This document shows, piece after piece, positions 8,565 through 15,068 of a stretch of DNA of 35,860 bases; position 1 is the stretch's first letter; every line of letters starts with the position of its first letter. The DNA is from Flavobacteriales bacterium. GTDB lineage: Bacteria > Bacteroidota > Bacteroidia > Flavobacteriales_D > Sanyastnellaceae. The notes beneath the pieces were generated by a model that did no database searches, had not been told where the DNA came from, and was given only the letters and a program-made list of their open reading frames with translations. A program made the position numbers and the translations under genes. Location: assembly GCA_029245065.1 (NCBI GenBank), contig JAQWQB010000012.1, forward strand, positions 1 to 35,860, written 5' to 3'.

Positions 8565-8795
8565 TTCAAAGGTGCACAGAAATTAAAAGCACCTTTGTTA
8601 GTTCTTTCCGAAACGTACTTTTCAAAATGGCGATTTTCGCGCTGTATCGATAGTTTTACTTTTTCAAACGCTCTAAAATGACGCTCATATTTAGGAATTA
8701 AATAGTTGATTAACAATTAGATGTAGTATGAAATTGGAGTCGAACCTAAAAAAACCACTTTTTCGCCTCAACGTACATAAAATTTGTTCTAAATT
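8565..8795 (+). repeat. Element A: left copy of a diverged inverted pair with embedded promoter
   Basis: This stretch matches the reverse complement of 12227-12455 with near-constant spacing. Block 8610-8658 is identical to 12408-12360 at 44 of 49 positions, and block 8749-8785 matches 12272-12236 at 31 of 37; the start-to-start spacing is 139 and 136 bases. Both copies contain TTG, 18 bases, TACTTTTC. In copy A the element runs almost to the ATG of the 502-residue gene at 8804 and would form a leader of about 175 bases. Copy A also holds a perfect 9-bp inverted repeat, CAAAGGTGC/GCACCTTTG (8567-8597). No coding potential is seen in it. Confidence 0.8.
8595..8623 (+). promoter_or_regulatory. 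Conserved promoter within element A
   Basis: TTG (8595-8597), 18 bases, TACTTTTC (8616-8623). The box differs from TAnnTTTG only in the last base. The same motif and spacing are kept in the inverted copy, which is the best support that it is functional. Predicted start near 8630. Confidence 0.55.
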
Positions 8796-8803
8796 CACTT
8801 GTT

Positions 8804-10312
8804 ATGGATCCGTTATCAGAGGTAATTGAGGTGTTAGCGCCTATTCAGCGAAAGGAATTTGAACGGTACTTGTCTATTCACGGTAAGAAAGACGATCGGA
8901 GAGATGGAGAAATGTTTCGTCTCATTTGTGAAGACCCATCGATTTCTTCAGACCAACTATTAAAAGAACTGTATCCAGATAACAACAGGAATGCGTACCA
9001 CACTTTACGTAAACGATTGTTTGCGCGCCTGCAAGAGTTTATTTCCATTAAGCTCATTGAAACGGATGCGTCTCCTTCGGGTTCAGTGGCAGTGATGATC
9101 AATACAGCTCAGTTCTTCATTGAAAACGAAAAATTCAATTTGGCAGCACGGTTTTTATCCAAAGCGAAATGGAAAGCGAAAAAGCACCGTCTCTTTTCGC
9201 AACACGCGGAAGTGCTGAAGCTCAGTATGAATCATGCGATGCAGCTGAAGTTTGATTACGAAGTGCTGTTTCAGGAGTGGAGCGAAATTAAAAAGTTGAA
9301 TGAGCTGGAAGAAAACGTCTCGTTGGCTACCACTTTAATTCGCTCCCAACTAGATCAATTGAAACGATCCGGAGAATCCATTGTGTTGAAAGAAATTGCG
9401 CAGCGGGTTTTGGCGAAATTAGGGGTGAACTCAGATGATATTTACGACGCGGGCATCGCCTACCGACTGATGGAGATTTTCCGCTCCAGTATGATCGCCA
9501 CAAAGGAATACGATTTGTTCGAGAGCTACGTGGAACAGGAGTTTGAGAAGTTACGTGATGCCAATTCCTTTTCTGAGAACGACATACAATATGAGCTAGG
9601 TTTCTTATACATGATTGCCCATGCGAAGTACCGGAACCGAAAGCTTGATGAAGCAGATGTGGTGAACAAGGAAATGCGCTTGAAGGCAGAAGGGGCAGGC
9701 GACAAATTGAAACGTGATTACTTCGCGAAGTACAAGATGATGAAAGCCTCCATTGAGACCTATTCTGGCAATAATGAGTTGGCCATTACATTGCTCGAAG
9801 AGGAATTAATCAATCCGTCAAAATTGCGCTTAGAAGACCGATTGAATATGATGTTGAACCTCAGCGTCTATTACTTTCAAGCAGACATGTTCGAAGAGGC
9901 GCTTGCTCGGATCCAAGGCATGGAAATGAATGAGCGAAAGCTTCAACGGATCATGGGGAAGGAGTGGCGCTTCAAAAAGGCCCTGATTGAAATCATCATA
10001 TTGATTGAACTTGGAGAAATTGCAAAAGCCAAATTGAGGATGCGCGCCTTGGATAGAACCTTTAGCGATTTCTTGAAACTCAGAATTTACGAGCGCGTGA
10101 ATGGCTTCTTGAAAGTAATCCGATGGATAATGGACAATCCTACTGAGGTGGCTAGCGCCCATTTTGAAGAGAAAGTAGACTCCATCATTGAACGACTTCC
10201 AGGTGATCGGGAAGACATCCAAGCTATGACCTTTTATTGTTGGGTGAAAAGTAAAATGATCCAACGTCCGTATTACGAAGTCCTCGTTGAAACCATTCAG
10301 ACCTTTGAATAA
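8804..10312 (+). CDS. Protein of unknown function, helical repeat type, 502 residues
   Basis: A soluble, charged, almost entirely helical protein with no signal peptide. The N-terminal 85 residues (LAPIQRKEFERYLSI, then LLKELYPDNNRNAYHTLRKRLFARLQEFI) look like a compact domain. The rest resembles TPR-like helical hairpins, for example NTAQFFIENEKFNLAARFLSKA and MLNLSVYYFQADMFEEALARIQGM. From memory, similar N-termini with 'fRKRLxxxLxxF'-like motifs occur in Bacteroidota proteins of about 500 residues whose role is unknown. It is preceded by element A, whose 3' end lies 8 bases before the ATG. No function can be assigned. A serine hydrolase gene follows in the same direction after 72 bases with its own weak promoter. 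Confidence 0.85.
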   Translation: MDPLSEVIEVLAPIQRKEFERYLSIHGKKDDRRDGEMFRLICEDPSISSDQLLKELYPDNNRNAYHTLRKRLFARLQEFISIKLIETDASPSGSVAVMINTAQFFIENEKFNLAARFLSKAKWKAKKHRLFSQHAEVLKLSMNHAMQLKFDYEVLFQEWSEIKKLNELEENVSLATTLIRSQLDQLKRSGESIVLKEIAQRVLAKLGVNSDDIYDAGIAYRLMEIFRSSMIATKEYDLFESYVEQEFEKLRDANSFSENDIQYELGFLYMIAHAKYRNRKLDEADVVNKEMRLKAEGAGDKLKRDYFAKYKMMKASIETYSGNNELAITLLEEELINPSKLRLEDRLNMMLNLSVYYFQADMFEEALARIQGMEMNERKLQRIMGKEWRFKKALIEIIILIELGEIAKAKLRMRALDRTFSDFLKLRIYERVNGFLKVIRWIMDNPTEVASAHFEEKVDSIIERLPGDREDIQAMTFYCWVKSKMIQRPYYEVLVETIQTFE

Positions 10313-10326
10313 CCGCAGAACGAAAG

Positions 10327-10361
10327 TTGAGTAGCTATTTCTTAGGACTGCTGTATATTCG
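10327..10361 (+). promoter_or_regulatory. Possible promoter of the serine hydrolase gene
   Basis: TTG (10327-10329), 24 bases, TATATTCG (10354-10361). One mismatch in the -7 box and a slightly long spacer. The ATG follows 23 bases later. Confidence 0.35.
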
Positions 10362-10384
10362 TTGCGTAACCCATTGACCAACTC

Positions 10385-11896
10385 ATGAAAAAAGGATTCA
10401 TCATTGCCCTTTGCGTGGCACTCTGTTCGCCCGTTTTCGCCCAGAAAATAGCGAAAACAACCAAAAAACTTGACGCCTATTACGCAGAAGCACTCAAGGA
10501 GTGGAATGTGCCAGGAATGGCAATTGCCATCGTCAAAGACGGCGAAATAGTTTTTGAAAAAGGATACGGCGTAAGGCATGTTGAGTCCAAAGAGCCTGTT
10601 GATGAAAACTCGTTGTTTGCGGTAGCTTCCAATTCGAAAGCAGTCACTGCTGCGGCATTGGCTATATTGGTTGATGAAGGGGAAATTAACTGGGACGACA
10701 AGGTGCAACAGTACCTACCTACATTCCAATTGTATGACCCGTATGTGAGCGCGAACATGACGATCCGTGACTTACTTTGCCACCGATCTGGATTGGCTAC
10801 CTTCAGTGGTGATCTCATCTGGTATGGAAGTGATCATTCGAGGGAAGAGGTTATTCGTCGAGCGCGCTACTTGAAGCCGGCTTATGGATTTCGTGAGCAC
10901 TTTGGCTATCAGAACATCATGTTTTTAGCGGCCGGACAAATCATTCCGGTTGTCACAGGACAAACGTGGGAAAACTTTGTGAAAGAGCGCATCCTGACGC
11001 CAATCGGAATGGATAGAACAGTTGTTTCAACCACGGAGTTGCGCAAAGGAGATAACATTGCTTATCCGCACAACGACTTTAAGGACGGACACGTAGCCAT
11101 TCAATACGTCAACTGGGATAACATTGCGCCGGCTGGTGGGTTGATTTCATCTGTGCATGATTGGTCGCAATGGCTCATTCTTCAAATGAATGAAGGGATG
11201 AAAGACAGCACCCAGCTGTGGTCGCCAGAAAGAGCAACCGAAATGTGGGAGGTCCAGACGCCAGAAGCCATTTCTTCTTGGAGTAAGAAGTTATTTCCGA
11301 GCAAGACCTTTGATGGCTATGGCTTAGGTTGGGAATTATCGAACCTGCATGGTAAAAAAGTAGTGTCTCACGGAGGTGGCTACGACGGCATGATTAGCAG
11401 AACGGTAATGGTTCCTGAAGAAGGAATAGGAGTGGTTATCTTGACGAACTCAATCAGTTACATATCATACGCCTTGGCTTACGAAACCTTGGACAGGCTT
11501 CTTGGGCATAAGGAACAGCATGATTGGTCAACAACGTTCAAGGAATTAACATCTTCGGACCCCGAACCAGATCCGGAGCCGATTCCAAATACGACTCCAA
11601 GTTTGGACCTGGCCGCCTACGCGGGAACCTATGATTGTGATGTATATGGGAAATGTGAGGTACGATTGGTAGGGGACCAGTTGACCTTTCAATTCAGCCA
11701 TACTCAAATTTTCAGAGGCACATTTAGGCATTGGCACTACGATACTTTTCAGCTAAACTGGGGGACTCAGATGATGTTACCTTCTGGAACCGTGCAGTTT
11801 ACATTGGGTCCAGATGGGAAGGTGAAGGAAATGATGATTGATGTTCCGAATCCAGATTTTGATTTCAGCGAATTAGAATTCAAAAAACTGGATTGA
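10385..11896 (+). CDS. Secreted serine hydrolase, beta-lactamase class C / PBP4* family
   Basis: A 503-residue protein with a signal peptide ending CSPVFAQ (about residue 20). The serine hydrolase domain spans about 25-385. Its three active-site motifs are intact: S82-N-S-K85 (SxxK), Y175-Q-N177 (YxN) and H329-G-G-G332 (the KTG-equivalent). After a Pro-rich linker (SDPEPDPEPIPNT), a C-terminal beta domain of DUF3471 type covers about 405-500 (LDLAAYAGTYDCDVYGKCEV). Members include D-aminopeptidases, esterases and penicillin-binding peptidases. The substrate is not predictable and resistance to beta-lactams should not be assumed. The protein should act in the periplasm or be exported. Confidence 0.92.
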   Translation: MKKGFIIALCVALCSPVFAQKIAKTTKKLDAYYAEALKEWNVPGMAIAIVKDGEIVFEKGYGVRHVESKEPVDENSLFAVASNSKAVTAAALAILVDEGEINWDDKVQQYLPTFQLYDPYVSANMTIRDLLCHRSGLATFSGDLIWYGSDHSREEVIRRARYLKPAYGFREHFGYQNIMFLAAGQIIPVVTGQTWENFVKERILTPIGMDRTVVSTTELRKGDNIAYPHNDFKDGHVAIQYVNWDNIAPAGGLISSVHDWSQWLILQMNEGMKDSTQLWSPERATEMWEVQTPEAISSWSKKLFPSKTFDGYGLGWELSNLHGKKVVSHGGGYDGMISRTVMVPEEGIGVVILTNSISYISYALAYETLDRLLGHKEQHDWSTTFKELTSSDPEPDPEPIPNTTPSLDLAAYAGTYDCDVYGKCEVRLVGDQLTFQFSHTQIFRGTFRHWHYDTFQLNWGTQMMLPSGTVQFTLGPDGKVKEMMIDVPNPDFDFSELEFKKLD

Positions 11897-11918
11897 ATCA
11901 AACTCTTTTATATATTTG
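11893..11918 (+). promoter_or_regulatory. Promoter of tRNA-Arg
   Basis: A perfect -7 box, TATATTTG (11911-11918), lies 15 bases after TTG (11893-11895). The TTG overlaps the stop region of the serine hydrolase gene. The tRNA starts 42 bases after the box. Confidence 0.55.
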
Positions 11919-11959
11919 CACCCCGTTTGAGGAAACTCAATTTCCAAGACGGCAGTGAT

Positions 11960-12033
11960 GGCTCCGTAGCTCAACTGGATAGAGCACCGCACTACGGATG
12001 CGGAGGTTCGGGGTTCGAACCCCTGCGGGGTCA
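11960..12033 (+). tRNA. tRNA-Arg (anticodon ACG)
   Basis: A 74-base cloverleaf. The acceptor stem pairs GGCTCCG with CGGGGTC, with two G-T pairs. The D arm is GCTC..GAGC, and the anticodon stem CCGCA/TGCGG encloses the loop CTACGGA (anticodon ACG). The T arm contains the invariant GGTTCGAACC. CCA is not encoded. The anticodon reads CGU, and CGC/CGA after A34-to-I editing. No integrase gene or duplicated 3' end was seen nearby. Confidence 0.97.
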
Positions 12034-12041
12034 CAGATTGG

Positions 12042-12076
12042 AAACCCTCTTAACAGCAATGTTGAGAGGGTTTTTT
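12042..12076 (+). terminator. Terminator of tRNA-Arg
   Basis: AACCCTCTTAACA pairs with TGTTGAGAGGGTT around GCAA (one T-G pair), followed by six T (12071-12076). On the minus strand the stem is followed only by TTTCC, so it would be weaker in that direction. Confidence 0.93.
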
Positions 12077-12226
12077 GATTACTGAGCTAGCCGGTAGGGT
12101 TTATTGGAGAGGTGGTCGACCTCAATCACCCGTGGGTGCAATTGAACGTGTTGGGAAGAATGTTAGATGGAATAGGTGGCTGAGTCTGTCGAAGCCTTGG
12201 TGAATTTTATCATTGGTAATCAACCT
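12077..12226. other. Spacer with short palindromes, no gene
   Basis: No ORF with coding character. It holds GAGGTGGTCGACCTC (an imperfect palindrome near 12110-12124), CACCCGTGGGTG (12127-12138) and GGCTGAGTCTGTCGAAGCC (near 12178-12196), which resembles a short dispersed repeat common in marine Bacteroidota (recall). Read on the minus strand these follow the promoter of element B, so they could be hairpins in a minus-strand RNA ending at the tRNA terminator. Confidence 0.4.
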
Positions 12227-12455
12227 ATTTCCAATAAATTTCGTGTACGTTGGCCCCAAAAAGTGGTTTTTTAAATTCCCGCTTCATTCTTGATGTAATT
12301 AACAGTTAGACAGCGTCTTAAATCGTCAAAAATTCCTTTTTCATGAAAGGTTTGAAATTTAAAACTACCGATACAGGACGAAAAACGCGATTTTGAAAAG
12401 TACGTTTCAACCATTTCTAACAAAGCCCTTCAGAATTTCTTCACACCTTTGAGAA
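12227..12455 (-). repeat. Element B: right copy of the diverged inverted pair
   Basis: The reverse complement of this stretch aligns with element A (8565-8795) over its whole length. Conserved blocks are at 12360-12408 and 12236-12272, and CAAAG and CTTTG motifs are conserved at the outer end. It contains TTG, 18 bases, TACTTTTC reading towards the tRNA. Unlike copy A, no gene follows: the only ATG soon after the element opens a reading frame of 16 codons. It lies upstream of, but points away from, the gene at 12567. It could be a promoter for a small RNA, the remnant of a lost paralogue of the 502-residue gene, or one end of an old mobile element. Confidence 0.78.
12395..12423 (-). promoter_or_regulatory. 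Conserved promoter within element B
   Basis: On the minus strand TTG (12423-12421), 18 bases, TACTTTTC (12402-12395), the same arrangement as in element A. Predicted start near 12388, reading towards 12043. Confidence 0.5.
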
Positions 12456-12566
12456 AGCACATCTGATTTATCTTCAGGGTGTGCCAAACATTAAACAACT
12501 ACTAATGCTTCCGCGAAGAACGACCTAAACATTCGTCTTTCGCCGTGGCATCTAAAAAAGTCAACT

Positions 12567-13196
12567 ATGAAAGACCTAAGGAATTTGGAGAGTATGACCG
12601 ATCAACAGCTCAATCTGTTTAGGGCCAAGCTACATGTGGAGCATGTCGAATTAGGGTGGAAGGCTGATAAAGCAGCATTGCGTTTGAAAAAACGATTGAA
12701 ACGAGAAGCCAAAAAGCACAAGGCGTTGGAACCAACACATCAATTACTCCACGACGCGCGTATTATTCACGCCGCCTTGTTGCCGCTGGGCGCATCGGAA
12801 GCGTTGAAACTGGTGGAGCAACAAATTGCAGCCTTTGAAGCAAATATTGATGATGTGACGTACCGTTACCGATTGTTGTCAGCTGAAGAAATCGCATTGA
12901 AAGAAATGCAGGTCATCTTACTTCGTGAAAAGGCAATGGTAGTGAAGGCTTACTTGAATTCGGTTGAAGAGTTGATGGCTATAAGAGAAGCGAAACAGGC
13001 GGTAACATCACCATCTTACGAAGCATCATCGGTACAAGGTTGGAGCCGTGAATTCGATGCTGCTGATGAAAAAGACCTAGATAACACAAGTGGTCTCTTT
13101 AAAAGTGGGGGATTCAACTGGCCTTCGCTGCGCTCACTCTTTGATAAAGCACTTAGAAGAATTCCGATCCCTGAGAGGGTGTATGCCTGGCGGTAG
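12567..13196 (+). CDS. Unknown charged helical protein, 209 residues
   Basis: No signal peptide or membrane segment. Residues 1-130 are strongly helical and charged, with a Lys/Arg-rich coiled-coil-like run (ALRLKKRLKREAKKHKAL). A second helical part (LLSAEEIALKEMQVILLREKAMVVKAYLNSVEELMAIREAKQ) is followed by a Ser/Asp-rich, probably disordered tail. I do not recognise the family. Element B lies in its upstream region but points away. No terminator is visible in 13197-13372, and no -7 box was found before the ATG. Start taken at the first ATG of the frame. Confidence 0.7.
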   Translation: MKDLRNLESMTDQQLNLFRAKLHVEHVELGWKADKAALRLKKRLKREAKKHKALEPTHQLLHDARIIHAALLPLGASEALKLVEQQIAAFEANIDDVTYRYRLLSAEEIALKEMQVILLREKAMVVKAYLNSVEELMAIREAKQAVTSPSYEASSVQGWSREFDAADEKDLDNTSGLFKSGGFNWPSLRSLFDKALRRIPIPERVYAWR

Positions 13197-13372
13197 TGTT
13201 TTTTCGATTTACACTTTTTTCTCATTCTTCCTTCCTACTCCTACCATCACTCAATTGTGTTCCGCCCAAGTACGGTTAAATGCTCCTTTCTGCGATTCGT
13301 GTTACCCACAACTCCAAAAAATTACTTTTCTTTAAGCATTCAACTTAGGATTCATAGCACATCAACGGAATT

Positions 13373-14005
13373 ATGTTAGGATATAACGAAATATTTGAGA
13401 ACAACCAGCAATGGTTAGATGAGAAGAAAAGAACCAACGAAGAGTTCTTTGAACAACTATCAAAAGGACAAGAGCCGGGTTATCTATATATCGGCTGCAG
13501 TGATAGTAGAGTAACGGCAGAAGATATGATGGGGGCGAACCCAGGTGATATTTTCGTTCACCGAAACGTGGCCAACTTGGTGCCTAACAACGATGCCAGT
13601 TCTGCATCAGTAATTGAATATGCGGTAGAGCACCTGCGTGTGAAGCACGTTGTGATTTGCGGACATTACTTTTGCGGTGGTGTGAAAGCTGCAATGGGAA
13701 GTCAGGACCTCGGCGTGTTGAACCCATGGTTGCAGAATATTCGCGACGTATACAGATACCACAAGGCAGAATTGGATGCCATCTCTGATGAAGAAGATCG
13801 TTACAAAAGGCTCGTTGAACTCAATGTGCAAGAGCAATGCTTGAACCTTTACAAGACGGCAGTAATGCAGAAGGCCAAAGTAGAGAATAGAATGCCTGAA
13901 ATCCACGGATGGGTTTTCGATATCTCTACAGGGAAATTGATCGATTTGAAAATTGACGTGAACGGAGTCATTGACTCAATGGACGGAATTTTCAATCTCC
14001 ATTAA
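13373..14005 (+). CDS. can: Beta-class carbonic anhydrase
   Basis: A 210-residue cytoplasmic zinc enzyme interconverting CO2 and bicarbonate. The family residues are complete: C42, D44 and R46 in CSDSR, and H98 and C101 in GHYFCGG, supplying the three zinc ligands and the Asp-Arg dyad. HRNVANLV is the conserved following loop. Length is typical. The stop codon directly abuts the stop of the convergent GNAT gene (14005/14006), with no terminator between them. The first plus-strand terminator lies beyond the GNAT gene at 14317-14349. Confidence 0.96.
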   Translation: MLGYNEIFENNQQWLDEKKRTNEEFFEQLSKGQEPGYLYIGCSDSRVTAEDMMGANPGDIFVHRNVANLVPNNDASSASVIEYAVEHLRVKHVVICGHYFCGGVKAAMGSQDLGVLNPWLQNIRDVYRYHKAELDAISDEEDRYKRLVELNVQEQCLNLYKTAVMQKAKVENRMPEIHGWVFDISTGKLIDLKIDVNGVIDSMDGIFNLH

Positions 14006-14287
14006 TCAATTCGAGACATCTCCAAATTCGGGAACCTTCTTGAAAACAGAGGAGGCAAACGGACAAAGTGGGAGAATCTTAATCTTGTTTTCGCGAGCAT
14101 AGTCAACAGCGCTAGCGACAAGCTTTTTGCCAACCGATTGGCCTCGGAGCTTTTCAGAAACATCGGTGTGATCTATAATAATCATACCTGTTCCAGCTTT
14201 TGAATAGGTCATTTCAGCAAGAAGTTCATCGTCCTCTCGAACGACGAATGCTCCTTTTGTGTCGGTTTGCTCGTGAAGTATTTCCAT
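14006..14287 (-). CDS. Small GNAT-family N-acetyltransferase (YjdJ type)
   Basis: A 93-residue minimal GCN5-related acetyltransferase. LAEMTYSKAG and MIIIDHTDVSEKLRGQSVGKKLVASAVDYARENK contain the beta-4 strand and the pyrophosphate-binding loop (R-G-x-S-x-G-x); LPLCPFASSVFKK is the C-terminal motif of this subfamily. It probably binds acetyl-CoA; the acceptor is unknown. Convergent with carbonic anhydrase, with no spacer. A possible -7 box TATCTTTT lies at 14303-14310 on the minus strand, 15 bases before the ATG. Confidence 0.88.
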   Translation of the reverse strand: MEILHEQTDTKGAFVVREDDELLAEMTYSKAGTGMIIIDHTDVSEKLRGQSVGKKLVASAVDYARENKIKILPLCPFASSVFKKVPEFGDVSN

Positions 14288-14316
14288 GACTCAAAGTTCT
14301 GAAAAAGATACATACG

Positions 14317-14349
14317 AAAAGAGAGGTCTTCATGACCTCTCTTTTTTTT
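14317..14349 (+). terminator. Plus-strand terminator upstream of the GNAT gene
   Basis: AAAAGAGAGGTC (14317-14328) pairs perfectly with GACCTCTCTTTT (14334-14345) around TTCAT, followed by more T. In the plus direction it is a strong terminator, yet the only upstream plus-strand gene is carbonic anhydrase, 310 bases away across the antisense of GNAT. It also occupies the false start at 14332 of the next gene. Confidence 0.85.
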
Positions 14350-14386
14350 CCAGCTACTCGACGGTTACTTAAACTGGAGAATGCGG

Positions 14387-14394
14387 TATATTTG
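14387..14394 (+). promoter_or_regulatory. -7 box abutting the Smr gene start
   Basis: A perfect TATATTTG ends 3 bases before the ATG at 14398. A TTA (14365-14367) lies 19 bases upstream as a weak -33 element. Transcription would begin at or beside the ATG. Confidence 0.55.
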
Positions 14395-14397
14395 AAC

Positions 14398-14991
14398 ATG
14401 CAATTTAGACCGGGAGATAGAGTGCGATTTTTGAATGATGTTGGTGAAGCAACGGTCATTCAGATGGTTGATGCCAACCAAGTATTGGTTGAAGACGAAG
14501 ATGGATTTGACTATACCTACCTGGCGAAAGAGTTGGTGTTGGTGGGTGATTCAAACGAAGAAAAAGCGGCATACGAGTCGAAAGAGGTTTCCATTGATGA
14601 GGTGTTATTACGAAACACCAACCCAGAGAAAATAAAAGAGGCGCAAAAAGATTTCAAGGTCAAGTACAAAAATGAAAATGCTTCAACCACCCGCCGAAAG
14701 GGAGAGATGATTGAAGTAGATCTTCATATTCATGAGCTTGTCGAGACCGACATAGGGTTGGATCCACACGATAAGCGTGATATTCAAATGAAGCATTTCG
14801 AGCGAATGATGCGGTACGCAGAGGACCATCATATTTCCCGAATCGTTTTCATACACGGAGTAGGACAGGGCGTGTTACGGGCAGAGATCAGAAAGTCGCT
14901 AGATGCTTATTATCCGAATGCTACATTCCACGACGCCGATTATTCTGAATACGGATACGGGGCTACAGAAGTGAGGATTAAGTTCAATTAA
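14398..14991 (+). CDS. Smr-domain protein with N-terminal DUF2027-like domain
   Basis: A 197-residue protein. The N-terminal part (MQFRPGDRVRFLNDVGEATV) resembles the DUF2027/SH3-like module. The C-terminal Smr domain, about residues 105-195, has the LDLHG-like motif VDLHIHEL and the HGxGxG motif FIHGVGQGVLRAEI. Smr domains, named after MutS2, are often nucleases acting on DNA or RNA; activity here is inferred. The start at 14398 is preferred over 14332 because the upstream ATG lies inside a terminator and because FRPGDRVRF begins the conserved domain. The stop lies 2 bases from the end of the opposing gene's coding tail (14994). Confidence 0.9.
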   Translation: MQFRPGDRVRFLNDVGEATVIQMVDANQVLVEDEDGFDYTYLAKELVLVGDSNEEKAAYESKEVSIDEVLLRNTNPEKIKEAQKDFKVKYKNENASTTRRKGEMIEVDLHIHELVETDIGLDPHDKRDIQMKHFERMMRYAEDHHISRIVFIHGVGQGVLRAEIRKSLDAYYPNATFHDADYSEYGYGATEVRIKFN

Positions 14992-14993
14992 GA

Positions 14994-15068
14994 TTAATTC
15001 CGAGGGTCGATAAAAGGTTTTTTGCTGAAATCCTTTCCAAGCGTGACTTCGATGTCGCTTTCATACAC
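14994..15068 (-). pseudogene. In-frame coding tail beyond the TAG of the adjacent gene
   Basis: Directly after the TAG at 15069-15071, the same frame continues for 24 codons to a TAA at 14994-14996, encoding VYESDIEVTLGKDFSKKPFI and then DPRN. The tail has protein-like composition and fills the space exactly to the neighbouring gene (2 bases left). Before the stop the protein reads MEKGK; a Trp codon TGG instead of TAG would give KGKWVYE, a pattern I recall from related Bacteroidota proteins. This points to a recent nonsense change, read-through or a base error. Confidence 0.75.

Noticed and set aside
9830-10708. A 292-codon open frame on the minus strand
   Set aside because: It is antisense to the 502-residue gene and the serine hydrolase, both of which have clear protein character. 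Its own translation is low in charge pattern and rich in F, C and H, as typical of shadow frames.
10385-11896. Beta-lactamase resistance gene
   Set aside because: The class C-like fold with a DUF3471 tail is common to many peptidases and esterases. The sequence does not show that it hydrolyses beta-lactams.
11960-12226. tRNA-Arg as an integration site for a mobile island
   Set aside because: No integrase, no repeat of the tRNA 3' end, and the flanking genes are ordinary. The inverted elements do not touch the tRNA.
14332-14397. Earlier ATG for the Smr protein
   Set aside because: The ATG lies inside a terminator hairpin, and the extra 22 residues precede a perfect promoter box. 14398 is the consistent start.
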